From positions 3,722,501-3,786,500 of the forward strand of contig NZ_CP107932.1 in NCBI RefSeq assembly GCF_036032445.1: DNA of 64,000 nt, written 5' to 3'. The notes under the pieces were generated by a model. That model saw only the letters and a list, made by a program, of their open reading frames with translations, did not search any database and had not been told where the DNA came from. This DNA comes from Nocardia sp. NBC_00416 (GTDB lineage Bacteria; Actinomycetota; Actinomycetes; Mycobacteriales; Mycobacteriaceae). Numbering within the stretch: the first letter of the stretch is position 1; each line of letters opens with the position of its first letter. Of the stretch, positions 39,890 through 49,723 are shown piece after piece. The translations under genes were made by a program, and so were the position numbers.

Positions 39890-41511
39890 TGAAACCGGCC
39901 CGCCGCGCCGATATCGCCGACACCCCCGGATTCACCGCCGACCCGGACGCGTTCACCGACTACTCGGTGAGCGACCTGGTTCGGCACTGGGCCCGCAGCC
40001 GGGCGGACGAACCCGCGTACATCAGCCCGGCCGGGACCACCACCTGGGCCGAATACGACCGCATCGCCGACAGCGTCTGCGCGGCGCTGCTCTCCCTGGG
40101 GAACACTCCGGCCGCCACCGTCTACCTGCCCGACACCGTGGAGTTCCACGCCGCGCTGGTCGGGGCGTACCGCGCCGGGGTGCTCGCCGTCGCGGTCGGG
40201 GCGCGCTCCGGACCGGCGGAAGTCGCTCATCTGATGTCGGCGTCCGGTTCCACCGTGCTCGTGACCACCAGCGACAACCGCGGGCGACCGGTGTCCGATC
40301 TGGTGCGCGAATTGCAGGCACGCGACGCGACCCCGGCAGCGCTGGTCCTCGTCGACGGCGCGGAGATCACCATCGACGGCGACGCGGCCTGGGCGACCGG
40401 GCGCCCCGCAGTTCCGGCGGAGTTCTCCGTGGACGACGTGTGCCTCCTCAACAGCACGTCGGGCACGACCGGGCGGCCGAAGCTGGTCAAGCAGACCCAG
40501 CGGCGGTGGAACTCCTTCGCGGCGGTGGCCTGCCGCAACGCCGCCATGCACGCACAGGAGGTCGTCGCCGCGTTCGTCCCCGCGCCCTTCGGGTTCGGGC
40601 TGTGGACCTCGCATTTCCTGCCGGCGCTCCTCGGCCGGCCGGCCCTGGTGATGGACAGATTCGATCCCGTGATCGCAATCGATCTGATGGCCCGCCACCA
40701 CGCCACCGTGCTGGCCTGTGTGAGCACCCAGTTCCGGATGATGCTGCAGACACCGGACAGCACACCGGCCCGAGCGAGCACGCTGCGAGTCATGTTCACC
40801 GGCGGCGAGGCCGTGCCCTACGCCGAGGCCAAACGTTTCGAGGAAGCCACCGGCGCGCTGGTCCTCCAGTTCTACGGTTCCAACGAGACCGGGGCGGCGA
40901 GCGCCACCACGGTCGACGATGACGACGAGACCCGGCTGGGCACCAGCGGCCGCCTCATCCCGGAGATGAACGTCCGGGTCCTCGACGACGGCACGAACGA
41001 AGGCGGCCCCGGCGTCCGGCGTGGACAGCCCGCGGTGCGCGGACCGCTCATATCGCCCGGTTACTGGAACGACGAGGCCGCGAACGCCGAACTGTTCACC
41101 GACGACGGCTGGATCCTCCTCGGTGACATCGTGGAAGTCGACGAATCCGATCGACTGCGAGTAGTGGGGCGGCTGGCGGACCTGATCATTCGCGGCGGCA
41201 AGAACATCTCCGCACTCGAAGTGGAGGACTTCGTTCGCGAGCACCCTGCGGTGGAAATGGTCGCGGCGGTCGGCGTGCCCGATCCTATATTCGGCGAACG
41301 ACTGTGTGCCGCGGTGACATTGACTCCAGGAACCGACCATTTGACGCTCGACGAGCTGAATTCGTGGCTTCGCGAAGCCGGAATCACCCGCGAATACCTA
41401 CCGGAACGACTGCGAGTGTTCGAGAATATGCCGTTGGCCCCCGGCGGAAAGATCGCCAAAGCCCGGGTACGGCAGTTGATCGAGACGAACACGGGAGATG
41501 ACCATGCCTGA
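39889..41511 (+). CDS. Acyl-CoA synthetase / AMP-dependent ligase
   Basis: A 540-residue ANL-family ligase. P-loop LLNSTSGTTGRPKLVKQT, A5 motif LQFYGSNETGA, A7/A8 GDIVEVDESDRLRVVGRLADLIIRGGKNISALEVED and the C-terminal catalytic Lys in APGGKIAKARV are present. It activates a carboxylic acid to its CoA thioester using ATP. Start is ATG 39889, with GTG 39886 as the alternative; both overlap the LivF stop. Being in one operon with an importer and a CoA-ester-type regulator, it probably activates the imported acid. The sequence recalls cyclohexanecarboxylate- and benzoate-type ligases. Confidence 0.87.
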   Translation: MKPARRADIADTPGFTADPDAFTDYSVSDLVRHWARSRADEPAYISPAGTTTWAEYDRIADSVCAALLSLGNTPAATVYLPDTVEFHAALVGAYRAGVLAVAVGARSGPAEVAHLMSASGSTVLVTTSDNRGRPVSDLVRELQARDATPAALVLVDGAEITIDGDAAWATGRPAVPAEFSVDDVCLLNSTSGTTGRPKLVKQTQRRWNSFAAVACRNAAMHAQEVVAAFVPAPFGFGLWTSHFLPALLGRPALVMDRFDPVIAIDLMARHHATVLACVSTQFRMMLQTPDSTPARASTLRVMFTGGEAVPYAEAKRFEEATGALVLQFYGSNETGAASATTVDDDDETRLGTSGRLIPEMNVRVLDDGTNEGGPGVRRGQPAVRGPLISPGYWNDEAANAELFTDDGWILLGDIVEVDESDRLRVVGRLADLIIRGGKNISALEVEDFVREHPAVEMVAAVGVPDPIFGERLCAAVTLTPGTDHLTLDELNSWLREAGITREYLPERLRVFENMPLAPGGKIAKARVRQLIETNTGDDHA

Positions 41512-42349
41512 CGGCGTAGCCGACCTCACCGGCCGCACGGCAATCGTCACGGGCGCCGCGCGAGGACAGGGTCGCGCGGTCGCGCGGTCGCTCGCCCGAC
41601 GCGGCGCCACCGTGTGGATCGCCGACTTGTGCGCGCCCAGCGATACAGCCCCTTATCCGCTGGCGACCAGCGACGATCTCGCCGAGACAGCCCGCCTGAT
41701 CGAGAGCGACGGCGGCGACTGCCACCCATCCGTACTGGACGTCCGGGACGCCACGTCCGTCACCGCGTTCGCCGACGCGGTCGCCGCACGCGCGGGCGGC
41801 ATCGACATTCTCGTAACGTGCGCCGGAATCGTCGGATTCGCGCCGGCCGCCGAACTCTCCGACGCAATGTGGGCCGATATGCTGGCCACGAATCTGACCG
41901 GGACGTTCCACTGCATCCGGGCCGTCCTACCCCATATGGCCGCCACCGAGTCGGGCCGGATCGTGGCGATCTCATCGATGAGCGGCAGACAGGGAACTCC
42001 GAATCTCGCCCACTACTCGGCGTCGAAATGGGGTGTGATCGGTCTGGTCAAATCCGTCGCTCTCGAATACGCGGAAAGCGGCGTGACCGCGAACGTCGTC
42101 TGCCCTACCAATGTGGATACCCCGATGCTGCACAACCCGGCGTTGTACTCATTGTTCGCACCCGATCTCGACCACCCCGAAAGAATAGACGTCGAAGACC
42201 GATACGCCCGGATGAGCCCCATGCGGATCCCGTGGTGCCCACCGGAGGCGATCGCCGACGCGGTCGATTATCTGGTCGGCGAATCCGGCCGCTACACAAC
42301 CGGATCGGTACTCGACGTGGGGCTCGGGGCGACTGCCCGGATGCCGTGA
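41504..42349 (+). CDS. Mycofactocin-coupled SDR family oxidoreductase
   Basis: A 281-residue short-chain dehydrogenase. The nucleotide motif is TGAARGQGRAVARSLARRGA. It is followed by the insert typical of the mycofactocin-coupled (carveol-dehydrogenase-like) group: IADLCAPSDTAPYPLATSDDLAETARLIESDGG. The catalytic Ser and the YSASK tetrad (HYSASKWG) are intact. Such enzymes hold NAD tightly and need the redox peptide mycofactocin for turnover, so a mycofactocin locus is expected elsewhere in the genome. ATG 41504 has GGGAG at good spacing; ATG 41498 is the alternative. It overlaps the ligase gene. Confidence 0.85.
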   Translation: MPDGVADLTGRTAIVTGAARGQGRAVARSLARRGATVWIADLCAPSDTAPYPLATSDDLAETARLIESDGGDCHPSVLDVRDATSVTAFADAVAARAGGIDILVTCAGIVGFAPAAELSDAMWADMLATNLTGTFHCIRAVLPHMAATESGRIVAISSMSGRQGTPNLAHYSASKWGVIGLVKSVALEYAESGVTANVVCPTNVDTPMLHNPALYSLFAPDLDHPERIDVEDRYARMSPMRIPWCPPEAIADAVDYLVGESGRYTTGSVLDVGLGATARMP

Positions 42350-43275
42350 GAGCCGGCGCGGATCAGAACTCCACTAGCGAATCGCTTTCGCTGACATAGG
42401 CTTCCGCAGGACGGATCGGCGATTCGAATCCCCATCGGGCCCGGTAGGAGGAGAATCCCGCTCCTGGATCCGGCCCGCCGCCGCGGCGACGGCATCGGCC
42501 CCGGCGGCCGAATGATGTACTCTCCCCGCGCGATACCCAACATTGGGAAGTTCCTGATCCGCCCCGGCCGAATCCGCCGGGCTAAATTCACCGACATGTC
42601 AATTCCCGTGTGTTGCGCGGCGCCGACCGACCCGATGCGTCGACCGGACGCACGCGGACCGTCTTCGGCCCGCGCGGCTGCCGGGTCGTGCCCCCAACAC
42701 CGAAACCTGGTCCCGAGCACCCGATGGAGACGGGTGTGCTGGTTCGCATAGACCGATGTCACTCCGACGACCGAGCGCACCCTCGGTCGAGAACATCTCT
42801 TCGACAAGGCGAACACCGGCGGAATATCGGTTGCCGGACCGATATGCCCACCGGTGAACCGCGGACCACGGGCACGGCATCGCCGGCCCGGGTGATATCC
42901 GCCGCCGACAGCGACGCCCCGCTCGCAGACTTCGACACCCTCCGGCGCGACACATCCCGCCGGATCCTCCGCAACCGGCGCGACGATGCGAAACCCCGCG
43001 GATAAATCTTCCTTCGGCGCATGCCCGAACTCCGATATTCCCGCAGCACAGCCCATTAGGCGTCCCGTCCACGCGCAGGCCGGATCCTCGATCAGAGGCC
43101 GGGCTCTCATCGCCCTGGACGACGGCCACACCCCAGTGCTCGAAGCCATCCACGCTCACTCCGCCGCTCGGGCGGGTGGCGACCGTCTCGTCGATTCCGA
43201 TGATGGACTGCCGCAATCGCTCCCGGCCGATACGGCGGCGGTCCCGGTGGGCGCCCGGCATGGAGAGGTCCTGAA
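42350..43275. other. Long gene-poor stretch before the giant gene
   Basis: About 925 bp with no convincing protein. Open frames on both strands are Arg/Cys-rich with no family resemblance. The only one with some positional support is the 97-codon plus frame at 42986-43279, whose stop overlaps the giant gene's GTG. It may be a decayed gene or an extended control region. Confidence 0.5.
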
Positions 43276-43279
43276 GTGA
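42986..43279 (+). CDS. Doubtful 97-residue ORF coupled to the giant gene
   Basis: The frame ends GAAGTGA, with its TGA overlapping the GTG start of the 2145-residue protein, the coupling seen in real operons. The product has no recognised domain, Cys, membrane segment or WXG motif, and composition does not stand out from neighbouring non-coding sequence. It has no clear ribosome-binding site. CpnT-like genes are often preceded by a small partner gene, which is the only reason to list it. Confidence 0.2.
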   Translation: MRNPADKSSFGACPNSDIPAAQPIRRPVHAQAGSSIRGRALIALDDGHTPVLEAIHAHSAARAGGDRLVDSDDGLPQSLPADTAAVPVGARHGEVLK

Positions 43280-46200
43280 ATCTGGGGCTTCCGGAGGGCA
43301 TTCCGCCGTGGATCGTCGAGGTGGTCGCAGGCCAGGTCCCCGAGTGCAAAGCGGAGGGTCTGCGTCGGTGCGGAGATCACCATTCGGCGGCGGGGAGTGG
43401 ACTCTCGGAGTTGGCCGATGAGCTCGAGAGGGTCGCGCGCGAGCAGTTGCCGGGTGTGCTCGAGGGGGCGGCCGGGGACACGGTCGCCGAGCAGATCGCG
43501 GCGAACATCGCCGATATGCGGTCGGTGGCCAAGGGTCTGGACGATCTGGCGCGCAAGGCCTATGAGACCGCCATGGTGCTGGAGTTCCAGCAATTGCTGG
43601 CCTACGGGATCATCATCACGCTGGCGCTGCAGGTGGCGGCGTCGCTGGCATTGTTCGCCGCGGGCGGGTCGGTGCTGATCTACGCGCAGCGGCTCGCGGC
43701 CAGGGAGGCCGCGGTGATGGGGTGGCGCGGCATGCTGCTCCAGTTGGCGCAGCTGCTGGCCAGGTTGGTGGTGCGATTCCCGAGGTTGTCGGCGACAGTG
43801 GGTGCGGCCGTGCTCGGCATGGGGATCGGGGGCGGCGTCAACCTGGGTGCGCAGCAGATCCAGATCGCGTGGGGGCACCGGAAGAAAACCAACTGGAAGG
43901 ACGTCGGGGTCGCGACTGCCGCGGCCGCCGCGGGCGCCATGGTCGGTGCTCCGGTGGGGCGGATCCTGGCGTCGACGGTGCTGCGGCGCACGGTGAATGT
44001 GGCGTCGACGCGGACTGCGCGGATGAGCGGGCAGGTGCTGGCGACGCTGGCCGCGGGCGCCGGGGGTGGCATATCGGGCGGGGTTGCCGGTGGGGTCACC
44101 GCCTGGGCGGTCACCGGTGGTGAACTGCGGGGCAAGGATCTGCTCAGTATGGGGATCACGGGGGCGGGGTCCGGTCTGGTCACCTCGGTGGGGTCGTCGT
44201 TGAACGCCGCGCGGGCCGCGTCCCGGTCCGGACCGGTATTCGCCGACTCCGGCGCGGGGGCCGCGCCTCCCGACATCAGATCCGTGCACCCGCACGATCC
44301 GGTCATCGGCGACGCGGGCAACCCTCAGCAGACTTCGGCCCCGGTGGGGCAAACGGGACGGCCGGGGCGGTCGGTGACCGCGGCCGGAGACGGTCACGCG
44401 GTCCCGCCCAGGGACCTGTCGAGCACGGATATGGCACACGGACAAGAGGTTCCCCCCGAGCTCGTCGGGGATATCAATCAGATCTATGACGACGCCAGAG
44501 CCAAGCTCGACCCCGCGAAATTCGCCGAAGGCGGCCCCCGGCAGGCCGCGGAGAACTATCTCGCCGAGCCACGCGGCGTGCCCCGCCACCCCGGCCAGGA
44601 GCTACCCCCCGCCAGCGGCTCCGGCTCGAAAGATTCCGGGCCACAATCCAATTCGCCCACGGGGAATCGAGGTCCGGGGGCACCTCACACCGCCGCACCG
44701 GCAACACCCCACCTCGCACCCGCCGGCGCCTCGGCCGCGCCCGAGGCCCGGCCGGTGCGTGTGATCTCCTCGACATCGGCCGGACCCGACGCCCCGGGCC
44801 CGCGCGTCTCGGCCACACCCGACACCCCGCCCCCCATGATCTCGGCGGACCCGACCGCCGCCCCGCCTCACTCGGGAGTCGCCGACGGATCCGGGCCGAC
44901 CGCGCTCGCCGACGCCCCCGCCGTAACGGCGCCCGACACCACACCCGCACCCGACCAATTCACCCCCGCGGCACACGACGGCGGCGCTCTCGCTCCCACC
45001 GCCGATCACGCGGTCACCGGCGCCGGTGACCCACCCACCGGCAATCACCCCGACCTCACCGGCGGCGTGCCACCGCAGACCGGGGACGGCTCACACCCCT
45101 CCGGCCTCATCACCTACGACCGCGGCCCCGGGGAAATGAACTGCGCCCCCGAAGCGGTGGCCCGCACCAAGGACTACGTAGACCAACACGACGTTCAATG
45201 GGGCGGCGACCCCACCGCGATCGTCGACGACGCCGCGGTCGCCGGCGTCGACGCCGGGTCCTACGCCAAAGCCGTCGGCGGCGACTTCAAACCCGGCGGG
45301 TGGCGCACACCGCGCGAACTCGTCGAAGAGGTCGCGAACAACGGCGGACACAACGCTTTCGCCTTCCAATTCGAGCACGGCGCACACGCCGGAACCGTCA
45401 CCCAGACCAAACCCGGCCACGTCGTGATCTCCGAACGGCTCACCAGGGTGGTCACCGGCCCCGACGGCGAGATCAAACGCGTCGTGATCGACCGCGAGAC
45501 CTATTCCGAAGGAAGAGTCCTCGAATACGACGTCGACTCGGCAGGCAACCGGACCGACAGGGTCAGCACCCGCGAAAACCCCGACGCCCTCGAGAACTTC
45601 TACGACCAACTGCCCCGGACCAAGATCGTCAACGGCGTCTACTTCACCGACGGATTGCCGAAGTTCCAACTCCACAACGGCGAGACCGGCGGCATGATCG
45701 GTATCGACGTCCCCTGGGACAACCTCGGCAACCGAGTCGACGGCGGCACCGCACTCCTGGACCGTCCCGCCAACGCACCGCCCGCCCCCGAAACCTCGCT
45801 CAGCCCCGCCGAACACGCCGCGTTCGCCGACCTCGCCCATGCCTTCGACCTCCCCTCGGCGCCCACACCGGACAACGCGCCGCCGGTGACCGCGGCCCAG
45901 CAGCCGGAGACCGCAACCGCAGTCCCCAACGCGACCGAAACGGTCACCTCGAGCCCCACTGTTGCGGAACCAACCGCTCACGCCGCCCCCACTCACACAA
46001 CGGAACCCCCCACAGCGCCGCCGCGATCGACTCCTGAGAACACTCCGGGATCGACCACCACGCCGAACAACGGCGCACACCAAGAGGTTACGGCCACACC
46101 GCAGTCCGAACCCGGCCTCCCGCCGAACACGGCGAACGCCCACGTATCGGCCATCGCGCCGGAGCCCGGTGCCACCGGCCTCCGAGCGCCGGTCGATCCC

Positions 46201-49200
46201 GGGCCGCAGCCGGGCGTACCGCGCACCGAACCTCCGTCGACTGCCGCGGCCGCGACGGCAGCAGCCGCTACGACCGCGACTGCGGCGGCCGCGGCTTCGG
46301 AGACGGGTTACGCCACCCCGCCGATAGATTCGCCGTCACCGGCAGGCGGGCTCGGCACCAGAGCCGAGGTGATCGCGACCCACGACGCGCCGACGCACGC
46401 CCCGGCCACGGGCGGCCTGACTGTTACGACACCGGACGCAGAGCCCGATGAGTACCAGCCTCCGGCCTCCGATCCAGAGTTCATCCTCCCCCGGCCGGAC
46501 GTCTTCCCGAACCCCGGCGAATACGGCACCACATTTCCCGTCGAGGCGCCCCGCGAATACCAGCGGCCCGACGGTGGCGAATTCCATCTCCCCGGCGTCC
46601 CGCACATCGAGGAGGAAGAGCAGTCCGACCGAGAGCTCGCGGTACCCCGTGACCACACCGAACTCCGCCCGACCTTCCCCGCGACGAGCCCATTCCTAGA
46701 CCAGCCGGCGGACACCGATCGAGATGCCGCGGAAGCGAACCCGCTGACCGAACCCGCGACGAACCCGTGGTCCACCTCGCCACAACGCCTGTCCGCCACA
46801 CCCCCGACCCCGCTGCCTGCCCCACCCCCCGCCGGGTCCCCCACCGCATCTCCCGACACTGTCCTGCGTCCGAACCAATTCCCCACCCGCTTCGACAGGA
46901 ACGCACCCGGCGCACCCACCGACCCGTCCCGCTGGGTCCCTTTCGACCCCTCCAGCCTCGACTACCTCCCACCGCTGAGCGGCCTCCCGGATCACGCGAG
47001 CAGACCGGGTGCTTTCCTCGCGGTGCCGCCGAGCGAACCGGTGGAGGCCGTCTCGTTCCCGTGGGTTCAAGCGAAAGCCGGTGGAAACAGACCCCACAAG
47101 GGCCGCAAGAACCGTGGCGGGCCGAAGTCGAATCCGACCACGCCCACACCGCCGCCGGCGGGCGCACCGCAACCCGCGCCACAGCCGGGTTCGGAAACCA
47201 CCCCGGCCCCCGCACCCGTCGCCGAGCCCCCGGCCGAACCGCAGCGCATAATCCAAGAACCAGCCGCCGAAGAGCCCGGCACGGCGGTGCAGCAGCCCGA
47301 CGAAGCCACGCAACCCGACCAAGCCACACAGCCCGAACAGGCCCCGGCGACCAATAGCGCCTCGAAATTCCTGGATTCGCCTGCGGCCCACACCGCGAGA
47401 ACCCCACCCAACAAGAACCTCCGGAAACGGTTCTTCACCTCTGTCCCGATCGCCATCGCGACCACCTCGATCATCCAGTTGAACAGCTCGTTCCTGCTCG
47501 ATCACGGCGCGACGAATTCCGATCTCTCGGTTGCGCAACTCACGGCCAACGCAGCAGGATTCGTGGGTTCCCTCTCGGCTGTCAAAATTGGGAACAGTTT
47601 CCGACATCGTGAATCACTGAAATTCATGTCGAGCCTCGGTCTCACGGCGTCTGCTGCCGCCGGCGGCTGGATCATGTTCGGACTGGACGGCGTCATATAC
47701 GCCGCGATAGGCGTGGCTGGAATCCTGGTCTTCATCGATAATGTCAACGGTAATATCGGGACGCTCTACAACATGTGGTTGGCCAAGTCCGAGGAAGAAA
47801 AGGTTGTCGCCAGAAAGTATTCATTGATCGAGCGTTCGTCGGGCAGCGCGGTGGGCAAAGGGCTCGGTCCGGCGGCCTCGGCGATCGGCGATTGGTTCAT
47901 GAACGGACTCCTCGCCGCGGCACACGGCGTGAACTTATTCGTGCTGTCGAAGCTTCCCTCGCCGACGCGGGCCGAGTTCAAAAAAGAGGCCGCGGAGTTC
48001 AAGAAAATGGTGGCGGAGCAGAAAGCCAAGGGAGAGAAGGCGACAAAAAAGCCTGGGACCGTGGCCGGGATCCGCCGCATGTTGGCGGACGACTGGATGA
48101 AATGGTACCTGGCCATCAGCCCGCCTGCGGTTTTCGCGGTCGGGCTCGGCCAATCGCACGTCGCGATCATGGCCAACGAACAAAACTACGGCTCGGCAGC
48201 CAAGGGAGTAGTCTTCGCGTCCCTCGGTCTGGGGTACGCCGCAGCATACCCGTTCACGGAAAAGCTCCGGCGCCACATTTCCTTTGAGCGCGCCTATCCG
48301 TGGTCGTTGTACACGCTGGCGGCTCAAATGGGGGCCTACGCGTTGATTCCGGGCCAACCACTGGCCATCGGTGCGCTATCGTTCACAGCCGGTGTCGCCT
48401 CATATATCAACAACCTGCAGTTCGCGGGCAAACGAGACGAGGTAGCCGGCGACGCGCTGGCCGGCACGACTTCCGCCATCAATACCACCAACCTCATCTG
48501 GGGGATGGCCGCCGGCGCCGCCCTCTCCCCCATGTTCGCTCTCGGTTCCACCACGGTCGGCTTGCTGGACGCCGCGTTGTTGACCGCGTCGGGCATCGGG
48601 GCATCCGTGATCGGAATTGCGACGCGCCGCCGGAATGCGAAACTGCCGCAGACAGGCGACGGTTCGTCCCCACACCCCGATTCCGTCGCCGCCGACCCCG
48701 CCGCCGTCACGAATACCACGAAACAACTCGCCCGCGCATTCCAAAAGCTGCGCGGCGACACCGAATACACCGACCCGAAGTCGAACGCGAAGGGCAGCTG
48801 GAAACCGCTCGAGGACATCATCGGCACCAAGATCAGACCGCATGCCCTCACCGGCGACGCCGCGGTCGCCGATATCGTCGGAAAAGTCCGCACCCGACAA
48901 GACGAGGTCGCCCTCGCCGTCGTGATCACCCAGAAGGGGACCCAGGTGGAGGGCGCGATCATCACCGATATCGAAGGCGTCCCCCTCCGCTTGGGCAAGC
49001 TCCTCGACGACCCCGACACAGTCTCCTTCGCCTACTTCACCGACAACAACAAAGGCGGCCTGTCCCCCGCGCGACCGCCGAAGCGCGGTGGGATATTCCG
49101 CCGCCGACACAAGGAAGACCCCGAATCCGAGCTACAAGGCTCATCTCCCGAAACCACCCCACCGCCGCCCGAGCCGGGCCCCCAGCAGGCCCCCACCCCG

Positions 49201-49713
49201 ACCGAACCGGGCCCCGAGGCGCCGTCGCCACGAACACCGGGCGCCGCGCAGCCCTCGTCACCGGATAAACCGTTCAACTCCCGATCGGCCCTCCCGACAC
49301 ACCCCGCCGAAACCCCCACAACCCACCAACCGAAGCCCTGGAAAACCCCCCACCAAACCAACCTCACAAACACCATCCCGGAAGTACCACTCGCCGGAAA
49401 CGAAACCTCCGGACACGGTGCGCGGATCGGACCCGATCCCGCGGAGTCCGCACCGCCGACAGCCACCAGGGGCGAGCGTCCGATCGACACCGGGAACCTC
49501 GACACCGCACCCGAACGGTCACCAGCCCGGTCGACCCGCATCCCCCACATCGAAGAAGCCCTCGACCTCCCCCCTCGCAAAGACCGCAGGCCCGCACCAT
49601 GGGCCGCGCATGCCGACCGCGACGTCCCCGACCAGACACTGACGCCGCAGCAGAATCACGAGCGCAACGGCCGAGCACCGGTCCCGACTCCGTGGCAGCG
49701 GGGTCGCCGGTAG
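43276..49713 (+). CDS. Giant WXG100-like/papain-like/MFS multidomain protein (candidate polymorphic toxin)
   Basis: A single 2145-residue frame; GTG 43276 follows GGAGAGG. Residues 1-310 resemble the CpnT-type WXG100-like channel domain, with a helical head (ELADELERVAREQL), a membrane segment near 108-137 and Gly/Ala-rich helices. Residues about 310-610 are a Pro/Ala/Thr linker. Residues about 615-800 form a compact domain starting GEMNCAPEAV (Cys623), with His692, His701 and His704 in GHNAF and EHGAHAG, fitting a papain-like peptidase or deamidase toxin. A second Pro-rich linker spans 800-1375. Residues about 1380-1790 are an MFS-like permease. A soluble alpha/beta segment (1810-1930) and a Pro-rich basic tail follow. 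No immunity gene is recognised. Function is inference. Confidence 0.8.
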   Translation: MNLGLPEGIPPWIVEVVAGQVPECKAEGLRRCGDHHSAAGSGLSELADELERVAREQLPGVLEGAAGDTVAEQIAANIADMRSVAKGLDDLARKAYETAMVLEFQQLLAYGIIITLALQVAASLALFAAGGSVLIYAQRLAAREAAVMGWRGMLLQLAQLLARLVVRFPRLSATVGAAVLGMGIGGGVNLGAQQIQIAWGHRKKTNWKDVGVATAAAAAGAMVGAPVGRILASTVLRRTVNVASTRTARMSGQVLATLAAGAGGGISGGVAGGVTAWAVTGGELRGKDLLSMGITGAGSGLVTSVGSSLNAARAASRSGPVFADSGAGAAPPDIRSVHPHDPVIGDAGNPQQTSAPVGQTGRPGRSVTAAGDGHAVPPRDLSSTDMAHGQEVPPELVGDINQIYDDARAKLDPAKFAEGGPRQAAENYLAEPRGVPRHPGQELPPASGSGSKDSGPQSNSPTGNRGPGAPHTAAPATPHLAPAGASAAPEARPVRVISSTSAGPDAPGPRVSATPDTPPPMISADPTAAPPHSGVADGSGPTALADAPAVTAPDTTPAPDQFTPAAHDGGALAPTADHAVTGAGDPPTGNHPDLTGGVPPQTGDGSHPSGLITYDRGPGEMNCAPEAVARTKDYVDQHDVQWGGDPTAIVDDAAVAGVDAGSYAKAVGGDFKPGGWRTPRELVEEVANNGGHNAFAFQFEHGAHAGTVTQTKPGHVVISERLTRVVTGPDGEIKRVVIDRETYSEGRVLEYDVDSAGNRTDRVSTRENPDALENFYDQLPRTKIVNGVYFTDGLPKFQLHNGETGGMIGIDVPWDNLGNRVDGGTALLDRPANAPPAPETSLSPAEHAAFADLAHAFDLPSAPTPDNAPPVTAAQQPETATAVPNATETVTSSPTVAEPTAHAAPTHTTEPPTAPPRSTPENTPGSTTTPNNGAHQEVTATPQSEPGLPPNTANAHVSAIAPEPGATGLRAPVDPGPQPGVPRTEPPSTAAAATAAAATTATAAAAASETGYATPPIDSPSPAGGLGTRAEVIATHDAPTHAPATGGLTVTTPDAEPDEYQPPASDPEFILPRPDVFPNPGEYGTTFPVEAPREYQRPDGGEFHLPGVPHIEEEEQSDRELAVPRDHTELRPTFPATSPFLDQPADTDRDAAEANPLTEPATNPWSTSPQRLSATPPTPLPAPPPAGSPTASPDTVLRPNQFPTRFDRNAPGAPTDPSRWVPFDPSSLDYLPPLSGLPDHASRPGAFLAVPPSEPVEAVSFPWVQAKAGGNRPHKGRKNRGGPKSNPTTPTPPPAGAPQPAPQPGSETTPAPAPVAEPPAEPQRIIQEPAAEEPGTAVQQPDEATQPDQATQPEQAPATNSASKFLDSPAAHTARTPPNKNLRKRFFTSVPIAIATTSIIQLNSSFLLDHGATNSDLSVAQLTANAAGFVGSLSAVKIGNSFRHRESLKFMSSLGLTASAAAGGWIMFGLDGVIYAAIGVAGILVFIDNVNGNIGTLYNMWLAKSEEEKVVARKYSLIERSSGSAVGKGLGPAASAIGDWFMNGLLAAAHGVNLFVLSKLPSPTRAEFKKEAAEFKKMVAEQKAKGEKATKKPGTVAGIRRMLADDWMKWYLAISPPAVFAVGLGQSHVAIMANEQNYGSAAKGVVFASLGLGYAAAYPFTEKLRRHISFERAYPWSLYTLAAQMGAYALIPGQPLAIGALSFTAGVASYINNLQFAGKRDEVAGDALAGTTSAINTTNLIWGMAAGAALSPMFALGSTTVGLLDAALLTASGIGASVIGIATRRRNAKLPQTGDGSSPHPDSVAADPAAVTNTTKQLARAFQKLRGDTEYTDPKSNAKGSWKPLEDIIGTKIRPHALTGDAAVADIVGKVRTRQDEVALAVVITQKGTQVEGAIITDIEGVPLRLGKLLDDPDTVSFAYFTDNNKGGLSPARPPKRGGIFRRRHKEDPESELQGSSPETTPPPPEPGPQQAPTPTEPGPEAPSPRTPGAAQPSSPDKPFNSRSALPTHPAETPTTHQPKPWKTPHQTNLTNTIPEVPLAGNETSGHGARIGPDPAESAPPTATRGERPIDTGNLDTAPERSPARSTRIPHIEEALDLPPRKDRRPAPWAAHADRDVPDQTLTPQQNHERNGRAPVPTPWQRGRR

Positions 49714-49723
49714 TTCGTGCGAG

